From NCBI GenBank assembly GCA_963575745.1, contig CAUYUJ010014604.1, positions 927,284 through 991,283 of the forward strand: 64,000 nucleotides of DNA. Direction: 5' to 3'. The DNA is from Prorocentrum cordatum (taxonomy: Eukaryota > Sar > Dinophyceae > Prorocentrales > Prorocentraceae). Positions 43,141 to 53,085 of the stretch are shown here, piece by piece (the stretch's first letter is position 1; each line of letters opens with the position of its first letter). The position numbers and the translations under genes are program-made. The notes beneath the pieces were generated by a model. It did not search any database. It saw only the letters and a program-made list of their open reading frames with translations, and had not been told where the DNA came from.

Positions 43141-44803
43141 GTTGCTTGGAGCGAACGAGCATGAGATGTTCAATTCTTGTGCTCCGGCCCCCGCTGGTGA
43201 CGGAGCCATCGCGCGCTCGTACTCAGCCTTGGGAAGCAGCAAGATTTCGCCGCCATCTTGCAAGCAAAGATCGCTCTGAATTCGTCGTGGAGCAGTGCGA
43301 ATATGCTGATGGCCTTGCCGCTGAAGGGACGTGCGACGAGGCTTCGGCGTCTTCGGCGCCTGGAGTTCCCTTCGCGCCTTGTCCGATGCTGGCGCCGACG
43401 CGCGACTACGAAGCAGCGCAGCTTGCTCTTTGCGTCAAGGTTCGGCAAGGCCATATTGTTCGTCGGGGGACATGTTCGCTCGATCTGGCGGGCGACTCCA
43501 GTGCGAACGCGGCGAGCAAGATGCCAAATATATTCGGGGTCTTCTGCTGCTGTGCCCGCAGCCAACCATCGTGGTCCAGAGCATTGTCCCTTGATTGCCA
43601 GATCCTCGGCTGCCCTTATCAAGACCGCCATCTCCGCTGTTTCGAGTGTGCCACGTGGGGCGTTACTTGCGGCGCAATGGCGCAGCGAACGCGGTCGCCG
43701 CTGCTGTGGGCCGACGCGCAGTGATGGGCGCAGCGCCGCAGCAGCGCGCAGCGCCGCCGCCTGCTGACGCGGGCTCGACGCCTCCTGAACATCAGGTCGG
43801 GATGCGCCTTCCGGTCCCTGGCATAGTCTTCGCAGAGCGCGCGCCAGCGCCAGTGGCTTCACTGGCGGCCTGCGCATCGATTTGTGGGGGGTATATCGAC
43901 GCCCTCGAGCAGGTTGCGCAGACCTTGCGACGTCGCGCCTGAGTCGGCGGATCTCCTGCAGGCGGGTAAGCAATCCGACGCCAGCCCGCTGCGGCGCTTC
44001 GCGCCAATGAGCCCGTACTCAGCGCAGCTGGGGCGGCAGATCGCGGATGCCGAGGCGCCGCCGAGCCCCCGTTGTCTCGCGCCCCCCAGCGAGGATGATT
44101 CCCTGTTAGATCAGCCAGGAGAAGGCGCGGAGCCCGATGGCATCGACGCGGTGTTCTCGCCGCCCACGCATTCCGATCGCGGTTCTGCCTTCGATCAAGC
44201 ACTTGGTTATCGAGCGCAAATCTGGCCGCTTGCCTTTCCAAAGGCGCTGTGCGTCGACGTGCCCCTGGACTGGTTCGGGAACCCCCGCTGCCCAGCATCG
44301 CATTTCAATATCTGAGATTGGCGAGATCACTGTCGCGTCCAGATGCTATCTGGACGCCCGAAATGGGTACTGAAAGAATGGGTACAATGCCCAACAACAA
44401 CTCCTGTTCATTTTGAACAGGATTCGCTGTCCGCGCCGCCGCAGCCTGTGTCCATTCGAGACAGAGGGTCGCCTGCCCAACAGCGGCCGCTGTTGGCTTG
44501 GGACAACATTTGTTGTTGGGCATAGTGCCCATTCTTTCAGTACCCATTTCGGGCGTCCAAATGCTACGAGCCGCGCGCAGGCGCCCACAATTTTCGCGGG
44601 GCGAAGCAGGTGGCGCTGACTTGGGCGAGATCGATTTCGAGGCTGGTTCTTGCGTCGTCGTGGAATGCCAAGGCGAGGAGTTCTTCCGAGGGCCGCTGGC
44701 AATCCCCGCGAGGTTTGGCGAGGCGGGCGGCTGCGCGTGCCTGGCTTCTGGCTCGCCAGTGGAATTCGCCGGCGAAATCAAGATCGATGCTTGCTGCATG
44801 CTG
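43141..44803 (+). repeat. Tandem duplication, unit 2 (contains a 212-bp insertion)
   Basis: Very similar to 41691-43140 with scattered substitutions and one-base indels (offset 1450-1451 bp up to about 44340). It carries the 212-bp inverted-repeat insertion at 44349-44560 that unit 1 lacks. It ends at a third occurrence of GTTGCTTGGA (44804). Confidence 0.9.
44349..44560. mobile_element. 212-bp MITE-like element with 49-bp inverted repeats
   Basis: The left end (TGGACGCCCGAAATGGGTAC and on to CCAACAACAA) and the right end are inverted copies differing at about two of 49 positions. The direct repeat ATGCTA flanks the element (44343-44348 and 44561-44566), while the paralogous unit 1 has a single ATGCTA at the same place (about 42892-42897), so the empty site is visible. 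There is no coding capacity; it would need a transposase in trans. Superfamily is not assigned, since the target duplication is 6 bp or slightly longer with flanking mismatches. Confidence 0.93.
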
Positions 44804-45357
44804 GTTGCTTGGAACTTGCTGTCAGGGTTATATGATATTCCGCACGAGTATGCGGCGCAGTCGGGCCTCCCCGTAAACTTTTTCCGGGCGGTTGCAGGCG
44901 CAGATGTCCAGGCTCTCCGCGGAGGCAATTACTTGGTCAGGCTTGCCGCCGCAAGTGGATTTGACGATTGCGCATCTGAGCGCCCTCCAAGAAGACGAGA
45001 CAAGCGGGTCCATTGGAAACGTGGGGGGCGAAAGGGTACGAAGAGTTCAAACAGATCGGCGATGGAATCCACGTCGAAGAAGAGATGGAGCAAACGCCCG
45101 ATGCCATGATCGACATTACGCAGGCGATTTTGGCTCGCTTAGATGAGGAAGTGACGGGGTGGGTAGCCCAGCCAAGCCGACCACTGCTCGATGCTCTTGT
45201 CGTAGCCGCCCTCCGCGTGGTTATGATCATCCAGTGGGATCCGTATAGTGATTTGCTCGTTGCTTGCCTGGCGGCCTCAGTCCTGTTTCATAAGATCCAG
45301 GCGCACCCTGACGCAGTGTATTATTACAGCAATGGAGCTTACACCAGGCTGCAATAA
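44804..45357 (+). pseudogene. 3' part of the duplicated Cys-rich gene
   Basis: Coding sequence continues from unit 2 in frame (EYAAQSGLPVNFFRAVAGAD), changes frame near 44935 to QVDLTIAHLSALQEDETSGS, and again at a run of six G near 45020 to AKGYEEFKQIGDGIHVEEEM, ending at 45357 (YYYSNGAYTRLQ). The last 115 residues are a clean, acidic then hydrophobic helical segment. No known domain. The two shifts, one in a G-run, are either decay or sequence errors. Confidence 0.5.
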
Positions 45358-45466
45358 TTGCCGCCGTCTTGCATCACTTCCATCGGCGAGACGCTGATCA
45401 GGGCACAGTGCGTTTTTCCAATCGATCGCTTTAGAACTGACAGCGCCTGCTAGAACTGGGGAAAGC

Positions 45467-46060
45467 GTGTTTCCATGTGTAAAGAATCCCGATCTCGATG
45501 CGTTAGTTCATCAGCAGACTCGTCTAAAGAGAGAGCTCAATTTCAAGGCAGACGAGAAGCGTGGCAACGCGCGGTTGGCCAACGCAGGCGAGGCCGTTGC
45601 GACCGCGCACACAGCGATGACAGACAGGAAGAGATCAACACCTATATTGGATCTCATTGGGAAGCGGCTCGCTTGTGAAATCCCGCCGCCAAATGGTCTC
45701 GTGAACATTGAAGACGAGACAATACTGTGGGTGCCTGGCCCGCTGCAGTCTGTCGTGAAGAGCCCGCTGGACAAGTGCGACATTCATTTGCCAGTGCGCC
45801 TCAACTGGAAGCCGTCTGACGACGCGTTGCTGAAGTTGCGCGCGTTTCTGTGCGCAGCGTTTGCTGGCCGTGACGACGCTAGGGCGGTTGACGAAAGCAT
45901 GGGGGCCCTAGCGCTCGATGGCCAACTTCTCCCGCGCAAGATGTCTGGTTTCCTGTCGAACGGCGGAAACTGGAAATCTGCGCAGTCGAAGCTGCGCGCC
46001 AACGTGTTTGGCAGCTCCCGTTTTTTTTTTTTTTTTTTTTTTCTTCTTCTTCTTCTTCTC

Positions 46061-46110
<50 letters not shown>

Positions 46111-46258
46111 TTCCCAGCAGGAGGAATATTTTCGGAAGCATGGCTGCCAGGTCGCCCAGGCGAAACGCATCGCCATCCAGGGATGCCAAGCAGGGGAGAA
46201 TCTGCAAGAGAGCGAGATTTGGAACAATTTGTCAGCGGCGGGTTTTCTTACATACTAA
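45467..46258 (+). CDS. Unknown protein, first part, with a probable intron
   Basis: Frame open from ATG 45467 (MFPCVKNPDLDALVHQQ) through 46003, giving 179 residues of normal composition (IEDETILWVPGPLQSVVKSP and LDGQLLPRKMSGFLSNGG). A T-run and CT tract follow, best read as an intron (46004-46120), after which EEYFRKHGCQVAQAKRIAIQ continues in the same frame. The frame then ends at 46258, while an overlapping frame (from about 46200) carries FSYILKFGIALLCEILGAEP, so a frameshift probably links this segment to the next ORF. No family recognised. Confidence 0.55.
46004..46120 (+). other. Probable 117-bp intron with giant pyrimidine tract
   Basis: Donor AAC|GTGTTT, acceptor CCCAGCAG|GAG. The intron consists mostly of 22 T, then CTT repeats, then (CT)n. 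Length is a multiple of three and splicing preserves the frame. Retention would insert poly-Phe/Leu/Ser, which is implausible. Confidence 0.6.
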
Positions 46259-46261
46259 AGT

Positions 46262-47431
46262 TTGGCATTGCCCTGCTGTGCGAGATACTGGGGGCTGAAC
46301 CTTATTTTGCCACCGATCAACGGGGGCCCGAGCACTTTAAAGTCGTTTTGGTTATTCGCGAGGCGGCTTGTCGTCTTGGTTCTGGAGAGCGAGTTTGTCA
46401 TTGGCGCCGATGGCACGAGCGTCGTTGATCGCATATTTCCTGAATATCCCAGCTTAGAGACTTTTCTGGAAGGGCATGAAGCTCGCTACGCATACGTGAG
46501 ATATGTTCTACTACCGCGCATGATGAAATATTCGCGTGACGAGCTGCTGAATGTCATCGTGCAGATGAGCGCCGGGATCGAGCGAGACACTCTGCAGCTT
46601 GTGCAAAAGATGGCAAACGATGGATTGCGAGACGTCGAGCCGCAGCAGGTTGGCGCCGTCGCGGAGGACCGTGGAATGCCTAGACGGACCAGCAGTGAAT
46701 GTCTCGTTTGCCAGGTCCACGCAGAATCAGCAGGTCTCAGTGAGATCACTGAAACCGTCGTGCAGAAGTTGGGCTGCATACTTGGGCTGTTCGTCAGGGA
46801 GAGCAAGAAGGGCAAACCAACTCGAATTCAGAATTTCCGAGCCGCGATTGAAGACTTCCCGTTTCTATTCAAGCCCGTTGCAGACAAGGGGTTCGTTCGT
46901 TTGAACATCGACGTGGAGAAATTCATGCATCTCTTGGGCAGATGCGGCCACGCTCGCTTCGGCAGCTGGCATGAGTGGGGATCAGTGTGGGGCGCCCGTT
47001 GTAGCGTCCAGCGGCTGTTCCACGACGGCGCGGCCCCAGATAATGACGAGGCCGCCTTTGACATGGGCGAGGACGGCGATGCTGAGAGCGTAGAGATGTT
47101 GGAGGTTGTAGACATCGCCAGACTACGGAAGTACGCGGCCAAACAGGTGGGCCGCCGGCAGGAGCTGCTCGCGGCGTGCATTGCACGGCTTGAAGGCGAA
47201 AGTCAGGCGCAAGGACCAGGGGGGAACGAGAGCGGGGACTGGCCCAGGGGGGGCGCATCGACCCCGAATCGCCCAGTCATCGCCGATCGGGACCCGGGTG
47301 CCCTACCCCGCCCAGGAACATGCGGCGTCGCTACCGGAGGCTTATCGCCTATCCGTCGTCGATTCGATGTCAGTGCCCCCCCCTTGAACTGGCCCTTCTC
47401 TCTCGTTGCCCCCCCAAAGGGAACTGCATGA
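46262..47431 (+). CDS. Unknown protein, 389-aa frame
   Basis: Largest intact frame of the 45.5-48.2 kb gene. Its first 30-40 codons compete with a better frame (46183-46380), so the real sequence probably enters near ESEFVIGADGTSVVDRIFPE. The body is well structured: RYAYVRYVLLPRMMKYSRDE (about residues 80-99), a CLVC pair, an acidic linker (DMGEDGDAESVEM) and a C-terminal Pro/Gly-rich tail. It appears to be the central part of one large protein together with the flanking segments. No catalytic motif was recognised. Confidence 0.55.
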   Translation: MALPCCARYWGLNLILPPINGGPSTLKSFWLFARRLVVLVLESEFVIGADGTSVVDRIFPEYPSLETFLEGHEARYAYVRYVLLPRMMKYSRDELLNVIVQMSAGIERDTLQLVQKMANDGLRDVEPQQVGAVAEDRGMPRRTSSECLVCQVHAESAGLSEITETVVQKLGCILGLFVRESKKGKPTRIQNFRAAIEDFPFLFKPVADKGFVRLNIDVEKFMHLLGRCGHARFGSWHEWGSVWGARCSVQRLFHDGAAPDNDEAAFDMGEDGDAESVEMLEVVDIARLRKYAAKQVGRRQELLAACIARLEGESQAQGPGGNESGDWPRGGASTPNRPVIADRDPGALPRPGTCGVATGGLSPIRRRFDVSAPPLNWPFSLVAPPKGTA

Positions 47432-48204
47432 CTTTATGCGTTCGGTATTGCTGTAAGCACGGAGTCCCTGGTCGCCAGTATGCCATGGGGCCGCCATTGC
47501 AGAAGCCCACGAAGGAGGCTCGCATGGAAGCCATGGACGGCCTCACCTTTTCACTTGATGCATGCAATTGTTTCCCATCGCTTCTCGCGGTTACGCTGGA
47601 AAACGACCCCCGAGGCGCGAAGGTCCGCGGGGGGCGCGCGCTGCAGGCGCGGGGTGCAGATTCGCGAGTCTGCGCAAGGCAACCGTTGCCGACGAATTCG
47701 GGTTGTCGAATTCAAAGCCGTGGTTTTCTTACGCGTCAATGATTTCGATTAGCTGTTCAATGCTACAGCCAAGAATGCATTGCCTTGGTTTTGGTATCAG
47801 TGTCGAACATCGCATGTTTGGACTCGCGATGGCGCCCTCGCCCGCCGCGTTCGTTCCCTGCTGAGGTCACCTGTGCATCGCTCAAGAAGTTCAACAACGC
47901 GTGTTCGGAATGGCGCGGCGTCATGGCATATTACCTGGACGTTGGCGCAGCTGGTGCAACGAGAGCAATATCAATAATCTTCGGCTTGGGAATGCCAGAA
48001 GCCGACGTGCCATTCTTGTGGTCCTTTGCCTCGGACGTCGCGCAGGCGGCGCACCTGGTCTTGCAGGTGCCAGACAACGCGTATCAGATGGGCATGTCCA
48101 GTGACCGACCGAACCCACGAGCAACGCGGTTCTTCTATGCGGCGTCGAAGCTAGAAGACAAGTTGATCACCAAAGTAGCTGATTGCATCGACAAGTTGGC
48201 TTGA
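47428..48204 (+). pseudogene. Unknown protein, last part, frame-broken
   Basis: A frame from 47428 (MTLCVRYCCKHGVPGRQYAM) gives way near 47630 to an adjacent frame (ATVADEFGLSNSKPWFSYAS) and near 47870 to the frame ending at 48204 (VMAYYLDVGAAGATRAISII, KLITKVADCIDKLA). The final 100 residues are convincingly coding. Changes could be introns with non-GT donors or indels. Function unknown. Confidence 0.45.
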
Positions 48205-48700
48205 AGGCCCTCTGCGATGTTGTTTGACGAAGTAGATCCAATTGCGGTGCGCGCATATCCGCCACCGCGCTGAGGTCGTGTTTGGGCCCTCCTGGGCGAG
48301 CGGGGGAGAGGGTCTGGAGGGCAGGCAGGCGCTCGGTAGGGGGTAAAGGCCAGGGAACCCGGCGACCGCCAACCTCGTATTGGGGCATATTTTATGCTTG
48401 GAAGGCCGAGAACGCAGGGACTTGGTGACACAAATGAAGGCACCTTGGGCTCGATGCGCCAGGGGGCCTTAATTATTGCTTCGCAAGGAGCGAAAGGGCC
48501 CGACACACACCTACCGCTGCAAGCGCGGTGGCGGATTTTCAATGTTCGACGCCCCCCTGACCTCGCGGGTGATGCGGTGGCCGACATGTGCGAGACTTTC
48601 GGGCATGCCTTCAAGGTCGGGAAGCCGCAGATTACGCCGACGTTCGGCAACGTGTGGTTTGTCTTACGTTGCGGCGCAGCGGGGGGGGGGGGGAGGGTGA
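48205..48700. other. Spacer with weak open frames
   Basis: Overlapping open frames on both strands (for example 48650-48135 minus and 48394-48717 plus). A run of about 12 G sits near 48681-48693. No firm gene. Confidence 0.4.
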
Positions 48701-49075
48701 TGTTGATCGGTATTTAGGCCTGCAACAATGCTTCTATGACTCGCTCAGCTACATTGGTTGTGATTCGCCGTCTGCGCCCCCTTCAGCGGGCCCGCGTGCT
48801 GCTCGTGAGTTCAACGCGTTGCAGACTCGCAGCCGCCAGTGCCAAGCTCATGTTTATCACCTCCGCCGCGTGGAAGTCGGTGACATGCAGGCGTTGCTGG
48901 CGATGGAGGACAATAAGTTTCTTTGCTTACAGCCTCACCTAGAAGACGGCGGCCACTTCTTCGCTGTCGCAGTTCCCAAGAGCCGCGTGATCTCTGTCAT
49001 GGACAGCGCCATTGGCCAGCATATTGACGTGCCTCCGCTGGAGTTTCGGATGGCTTGGGCACGGGTTGGTAGACT
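48701..49075 (+). pseudogene. Coding fragment, possible cysteine-protease-like core
   Basis: The frame from about 48715 reads as ordinary protein (QCFYDSLSYIG, HVYHLRRVEVGDMQALLAME). It contains GGHFFAVAVPKSRVISVMDS, which resembles the His and Asp strand arrangement of C48/Ulp1-like or OTU-like proteases. No catalytic Cys was established, so this is only a hint. The frame degrades after about 49075, just upstream of the transposase. Confidence 0.35.
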
Positions 49076-49122
49076 TGTATTTTTTCGTGTTGGAACTTTC
49101 ATCAGCAGTAGACGCGCCTGTC

Positions 49123-50500
49123 ATGGGCGACGAGTGCGACCTCGCCGGCGGCGGCGCCAGCATGCCCAATAAGGGACATCGCCGCGTGTTTGCGCGGCCT
49201 AAAAAGCTAGACAATAAAGAGTGGTCAGCGCTGTGGAAGAAAAACCCCTACGTGAGGCGCGGCCAACCGACCCGTGGCCAGATGTCTCAAGCAAAATGGT
49301 CGTGCAGTGCGAAGCGACTTCAGGCCTTCTCCGAAAAGCAGATCATCGCGGAGATGACGACCGTTGGCTTCTTGCAAGGTTGGCCTCAGCATGCGTGCCC
49401 TCATTGTAGCGCGTGCGAGGTGATTGCGGCTTGGAACCAATCCCTAGCGCCGCTGGCGCAAGCCAAATCGAGTTTTTGTTGTCCCCCTCCGTTTTTTTTG
49501 TTTTTTTTTTGGGGGGGGGTATTTTCTTTGTTTAATTTATGTATAAACAAGTACTAGTCTTGGCAAACCGTGAAACATTTTGGGCATGTGCAAGCGCCAG
49601 GTTTCAAGCCGCTCAAGGTGTCGAAGCTTCATCGCAGGACGAATGGGGCATGGAATTACCGCTGCTGAAAGAAGTCGTTCCAGAAGTACATTCTGCCTCA
49701 CGCTTACCATCCAGTGCTGTCGTCTGCCTGGGGTAGGGACTACGTCAGCTTGAGAGACCAGATGCTCGTCCTCTTCTGTTTAATCGTGGGGCTAACGACA
49801 GCCCACAACAATTTGCTGTGGGAGAGAAGTCGAGCTTTCGTGTCGAACATGTCCAGCAAGCTTGACATGGCCAGGCAGATGTTCGTCCTGCACGAGGAGA
49901 AAAGATCAAATTCGGTGATCCTCCCCAACAGCAGTGGAGAAGCAGACGAAGTTGACTTCGGCAAAGAGCAGGTCGGTGACACACTGGGGTGGGATTAATG
50001 GGCGGGCATTGTTGCACGCGGCCGTCCTGAGTCTTTGATCCAGGCAGATGAAGCCTCGCGCCCCAGGCCCGGGCCCCATCACGGGGAAGGACTGGGCGCC
50101 GATGGCCAAGAAACACTTGCGACGGCGCAAGATCCTGCTTCGCACGGACGGCGCCAGGGCTTACAAACTCGGAATGGACCGAAAGAAGAAGCTCGACGGC
50201 GTGGTGCACGACTACGTCGCGCACGAGCTGAAGAAACAGGGTGCTGGCAACAAACTCAAGGCGACGTACGTTCAGCTCTTCTCTCACTGCGTCGAAGCGA
50301 ACGCTGTCCACACGAAGGGGGGCGCGCGGATCATCGACCGCTGCTGGAGGTGTTTGCGGAAACGCACCGGGACTCGCTCTTCCTCCGCTCCAGGCGCCCG
50401 GAAGTGCAGCGCCCGAGTTCGCGCTGCGCAGTGGCGCTACTGGCGCGTCGGATCTGACCTTTGGGGGAAAACAGGCGACATGTTTCGGGCATTGCTGTGA
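49123..50500 (+). pseudogene. Merlin/IS1595(ISXO2)-type DDE transposase, degenerate
   Basis: The order of elements matches the family. N-terminal part from ATG 49123 contains QIIAEMTTVGFLQGWPQHAC and the zinc knuckle CPHCSAC (about 49380-49420). A T/G-run region (about 49470-49557) may be an intron. Then TNGAWNYRC, a TGA at 49666-49668, and KKSFQKYILPHAYHPVLSSA. The first catalytic Asp is in EADEVDFGKE (49938-49967). After a TAA at 49996, WAGIVARGRPESL and GPGPITGKDW continue in two frames. The second Asp is in LLRTDGARAYK (about 50130-50160). The third acidic residue is in HTKGGARIIDRCWRCLRKR (about 50310-50367), here Asp instead of the usual Glu. Two stops and at least one frameshift mean it is inactive, yet all three catalytic positions survive. 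Confidence 0.85.
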
Positions 50501-50990
50501 GGCCTCTGCGTTCGCATTGCGACAGCTTGTAGAGGCCTCGCGGACAGCTGCTCGGCGCTCGCTAGCCAGACCGCAGACGAGTCTGAAAGCAGACGTAACA
50601 TCCTTGAGCACGGGGTCGAAGTCCACGGGGATCATGCACCTGTTTGCGTGCTGCCAACGTTGGGTGTTATCGAGTCAAACCAGGTAGAGTGATTTCAATT
50701 GTCTGCTGAGGGCTGGTCAGAATGCTGGGCGGAGAAAAAACAACATTCGCCTGTGCGAGTGCGATCGCTGCTCGGCAACGGGGAAGAAGGACAGAGCGCT
50801 CGCTCGCATGGTTTTCCCGACATGGGTCCGTGGTGCCATGTGGATTTTCCCATTGGGTTTTTTGGTTGAGCTCCTTGCGAAGCGTGGAACGTGTGCGGGT
50901 TGTGCTGAAACGGGTTTGATAGCGCGGCGCATCTTTCCACGTCGACGTTTTCTTCGCATTTTTATCAAAAAAGTTCGGGACACACTAGTA
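50501..50990. other. Spacer downstream of the transposase
   Basis: No gene with coding character. No terminal inverted repeat for the transposase was recognised here. Confidence 0.4.
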
Positions 50991-51310
50991 ATCCTTTTGT
51001 GAGCCTGTACACGAGGATTCCTATTGAACGGCTTCAATTGGAATCCTCTTGGGAGCTCTTCGAAAGGATTCCTTCTGTTTGTCGCTAGAAAAGGGTTCCC
51101 ATTGCATCCCAGGCAATCGGAATCCCTTTGTAAACCAGTACAAAGAAATCCTATTGGAAGCCGCCCAATAGGATTCCTTTTGGGGGGCAGCATGCAAGAC
51201 ATTTTTTTGTAGGGCATTGCAACAGGATTCCTCGTGTATCCCATGCAATAAGGATCCAATTGTCGGCGAAACTGTCGGAAACGCCGCCGGCGGGAAAAAT
51301 ACAGCAGACA
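50991..51310. repeat. GGATTCCTATTG-type palindromic repeat cluster
   Basis: Degenerate 25-35-bp units around AGGATTCCTATTG/CAATAGGAATCC in both orientations, plus GTCGGCGAAACTGTCGGAAAC. The same family recurs at 58.0-59.2 and 60.8-61.1 kb. Confidence 0.85.
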
Positions 51311-51320
51311 AAAAACCATA

Positions 51321-51360
51321 GAGGGTGCCAAATAAGCCTGGCGGCTTCTTTGGCACCCTC
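51321..51360. repeat. 40-bp hairpin
   Basis: GAGGGTGCCAAA at 51321 is mirrored by TTGGCACCCTC ending at 51360, with inner AGCC/GGCT pairing. Confidence 0.9.
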
Positions 51361-51369
51361 CCTATGCAT

Positions 51370-51745
51370 GTATTTGTAAAAGGACTTTTTTTGTATTCCG
51401 CTACAAAGGAAATCCTTTCGCATTCCGCTGCAACGGGAATTCCTCTGTATTCGGCCACAAAGGGAACCCCTCTGTATTCCGCAACAACGGAAATCCTTTT
51501 GTATTCCACCACGAGAGGAATTCCTTTGTATTCCCCCTACACAAGGAATCCCTTTGTATTCCGCTACAAAATGAATTCCTTTGTATTCGGCCACAAAGGA
51601 AATCCTCGTGTTTTCCGCCACAATGGAAATCCGTGTCTATTCCGCCGCAAAAGGAATTCCTTTGTATTCCGCCGCGCAAGGAATCTTTCTGTATTCCACT
51701 ACACAAGGAATTCCTTTTGTATTCCGCCACGAAGGGGATCCTATT
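51370..51745. repeat. GGAATTCCTTTGTATTCCGC array, left arm
   Basis: About 12 units of 25-32 bp, each with a GGAATTCC-like palindrome and TATTCCGCxACAAA. Orientation is opposite to the array at 52240-52660, so together they form the outer arms of a 1.3-kb palindrome. Confidence 0.9.
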
Positions 51746-51755
51746 GACATTAATC

Positions 51756-52223
51756 TACTAATTGAAAACCAGGGCCAGGCACAGCTGTCACAGCATTTTT
51801 ATTTCAAAACAACCATGGCCAGGCGCAGCTATCACAACATTTTGAATTAAAGATATGGGGGAAACCATGACCAGGCACAGCTTCTGTTTTTTGTTGTTGT
51901 AAAAGGAATTGAAATACTTTTCCAACTATGGAAGTTAATTTCAATGCAACGCTGTGAAAACACATGGCATTCTTTGGTTTTCGAATGAAAAATATGAGGG
52001 GGGGGGGGGGGGGGGGGGGGCTTGTGTTTTCACAGCGCTTTATTTAACTTAACCTCCATAGTTTGAAAAAAGATTAAAACAAAGCTGTGACAGCTGTGCC
52101 TGGCCATGGTTGTCTTAACATTTTTTATTAGAAATGTTGTGATAGCTGTGCCTGGCAATGAAAAAACATTATCTCCAAATAAAAATTGTGATAGCTGTGC
52201 CTGGCCATGGTTTTCAGTCAGTC
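51756..52223. mobile_element. Palindromic element, copy 1 (about 468 bp)
   Basis: Left end TACTAATTGAAAACCAGGGC with repeated CCAGGCACAGCT, and right end mirrored (AGCTGTGCCTGGCCATGGTT..CAGT). The arms continue inward (CAACTATGG/CCATAGTTTG, GCGCTGTGAAAAC-like) to a G-run centre near 52000-52020. No coding capacity. Homologous to 53744-54259. Confidence 0.8.
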
Positions 52224-52239
52224 CATCAATTTCATCAGG

Positions 52240-52660
52240 ATCCCCTTTGTGGCCGGATACAAAGGAATTCCTTTTGTAGCGGAATGCACAGGAATTCCTT
52301 CTGTGGCGGTATACAACAGAATTTTATTGGGGGGCGGAATACAAAAGGATTTTTCTTGTGGCCGAATAATAAGGGATTCTTTTTGTAGCGGAATACAAAG
52401 GATTCCTTTTTGTGGCGGGATGCAGAAGGAATTCTCTTGCGGTGGAATGCAAAAGGATTTTTGTGTGGCCGAATACAAAGGGGTTTCTTGTGTAGCGGAA
52501 TACAACGGAATTGCTTTTGTTGCGGAATACATCAGGATTTCTATTGTGGCGAAATACAGAAGGATTCCCGTTGTGGTGGAATACGAAAGAATTCCTTTTG
52601 TGGTGGAATACGAAGAGGTTTCCTTTGTGGCGGGATACAAAAGGATTCTCTTTGCCTCCC
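52240..52660. repeat. GCGGAATACAAAGGAATTCC array, right arm
   Basis: About 14 units in the reverse orientation of 51370-51745. Homologous to 54265-54655 in the second tandem unit. Confidence 0.9.
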
Positions 52661-52676
52661 GCCGCTTTTCTCCCTC

Positions 52677-52679
<3 letters not shown>

Positions 52680-52734
<55 letters not shown>

Positions 52735-52792
52735 AATCGCTTTCTTTCTCTCTCTGTCTTCCTCCCCTCTCTCTCTCTGCTCTTACTACTAT

Positions 52793-52843
<51 letters not shown>

Positions 52844-52848
52844 CACTA
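52680..52848. repeat. (CT)n plus (TAC)n compound microsatellite
   Basis: CT tract (about 52680-52780) followed by TAC triplets (52788-52848). The corresponding tract in unit 2 (54656-55006) is about twice as long. Confidence 0.95.
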
Positions 52849-53085
52849 AGAGGGTCGCAGGTCCTATGAGCACCGCGGAGACGGCGGAATGGGGCGCGAA
52901 CCGCAGGAACCTGCATGCTGAAAATGAGACTGTGCGCGTTTTTCCTCGCATTGCTTCTCTGCGGGAAATCCAAGCGCGCGGCGGCTAGCAGCTACCTTGG
53001 TTGTTGCTAGCAGCTGCATCGGGAATGCTAGCGAGCAGCCAGCTCAGGGCGAGAACGAGAGAAGGTGATAGCAGGCATTCAATAT

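Noticed and set aside
42078-43973. Minus-strand ORFs of 171 and 267 aa over the duplicated gene
   Set aside because: Arg/Ala-rich antisense frames typical of GC-rich coding DNA; the plus strand has the better amino-acid composition.
52218-52973. Minus-strand 251-aa ORF over array and CT tract
   Set aside because: It is a translation of GGAATTCC-type units and (GA)n; the homologous 288-aa ORF at 54.3-55.1 kb has the same origin.
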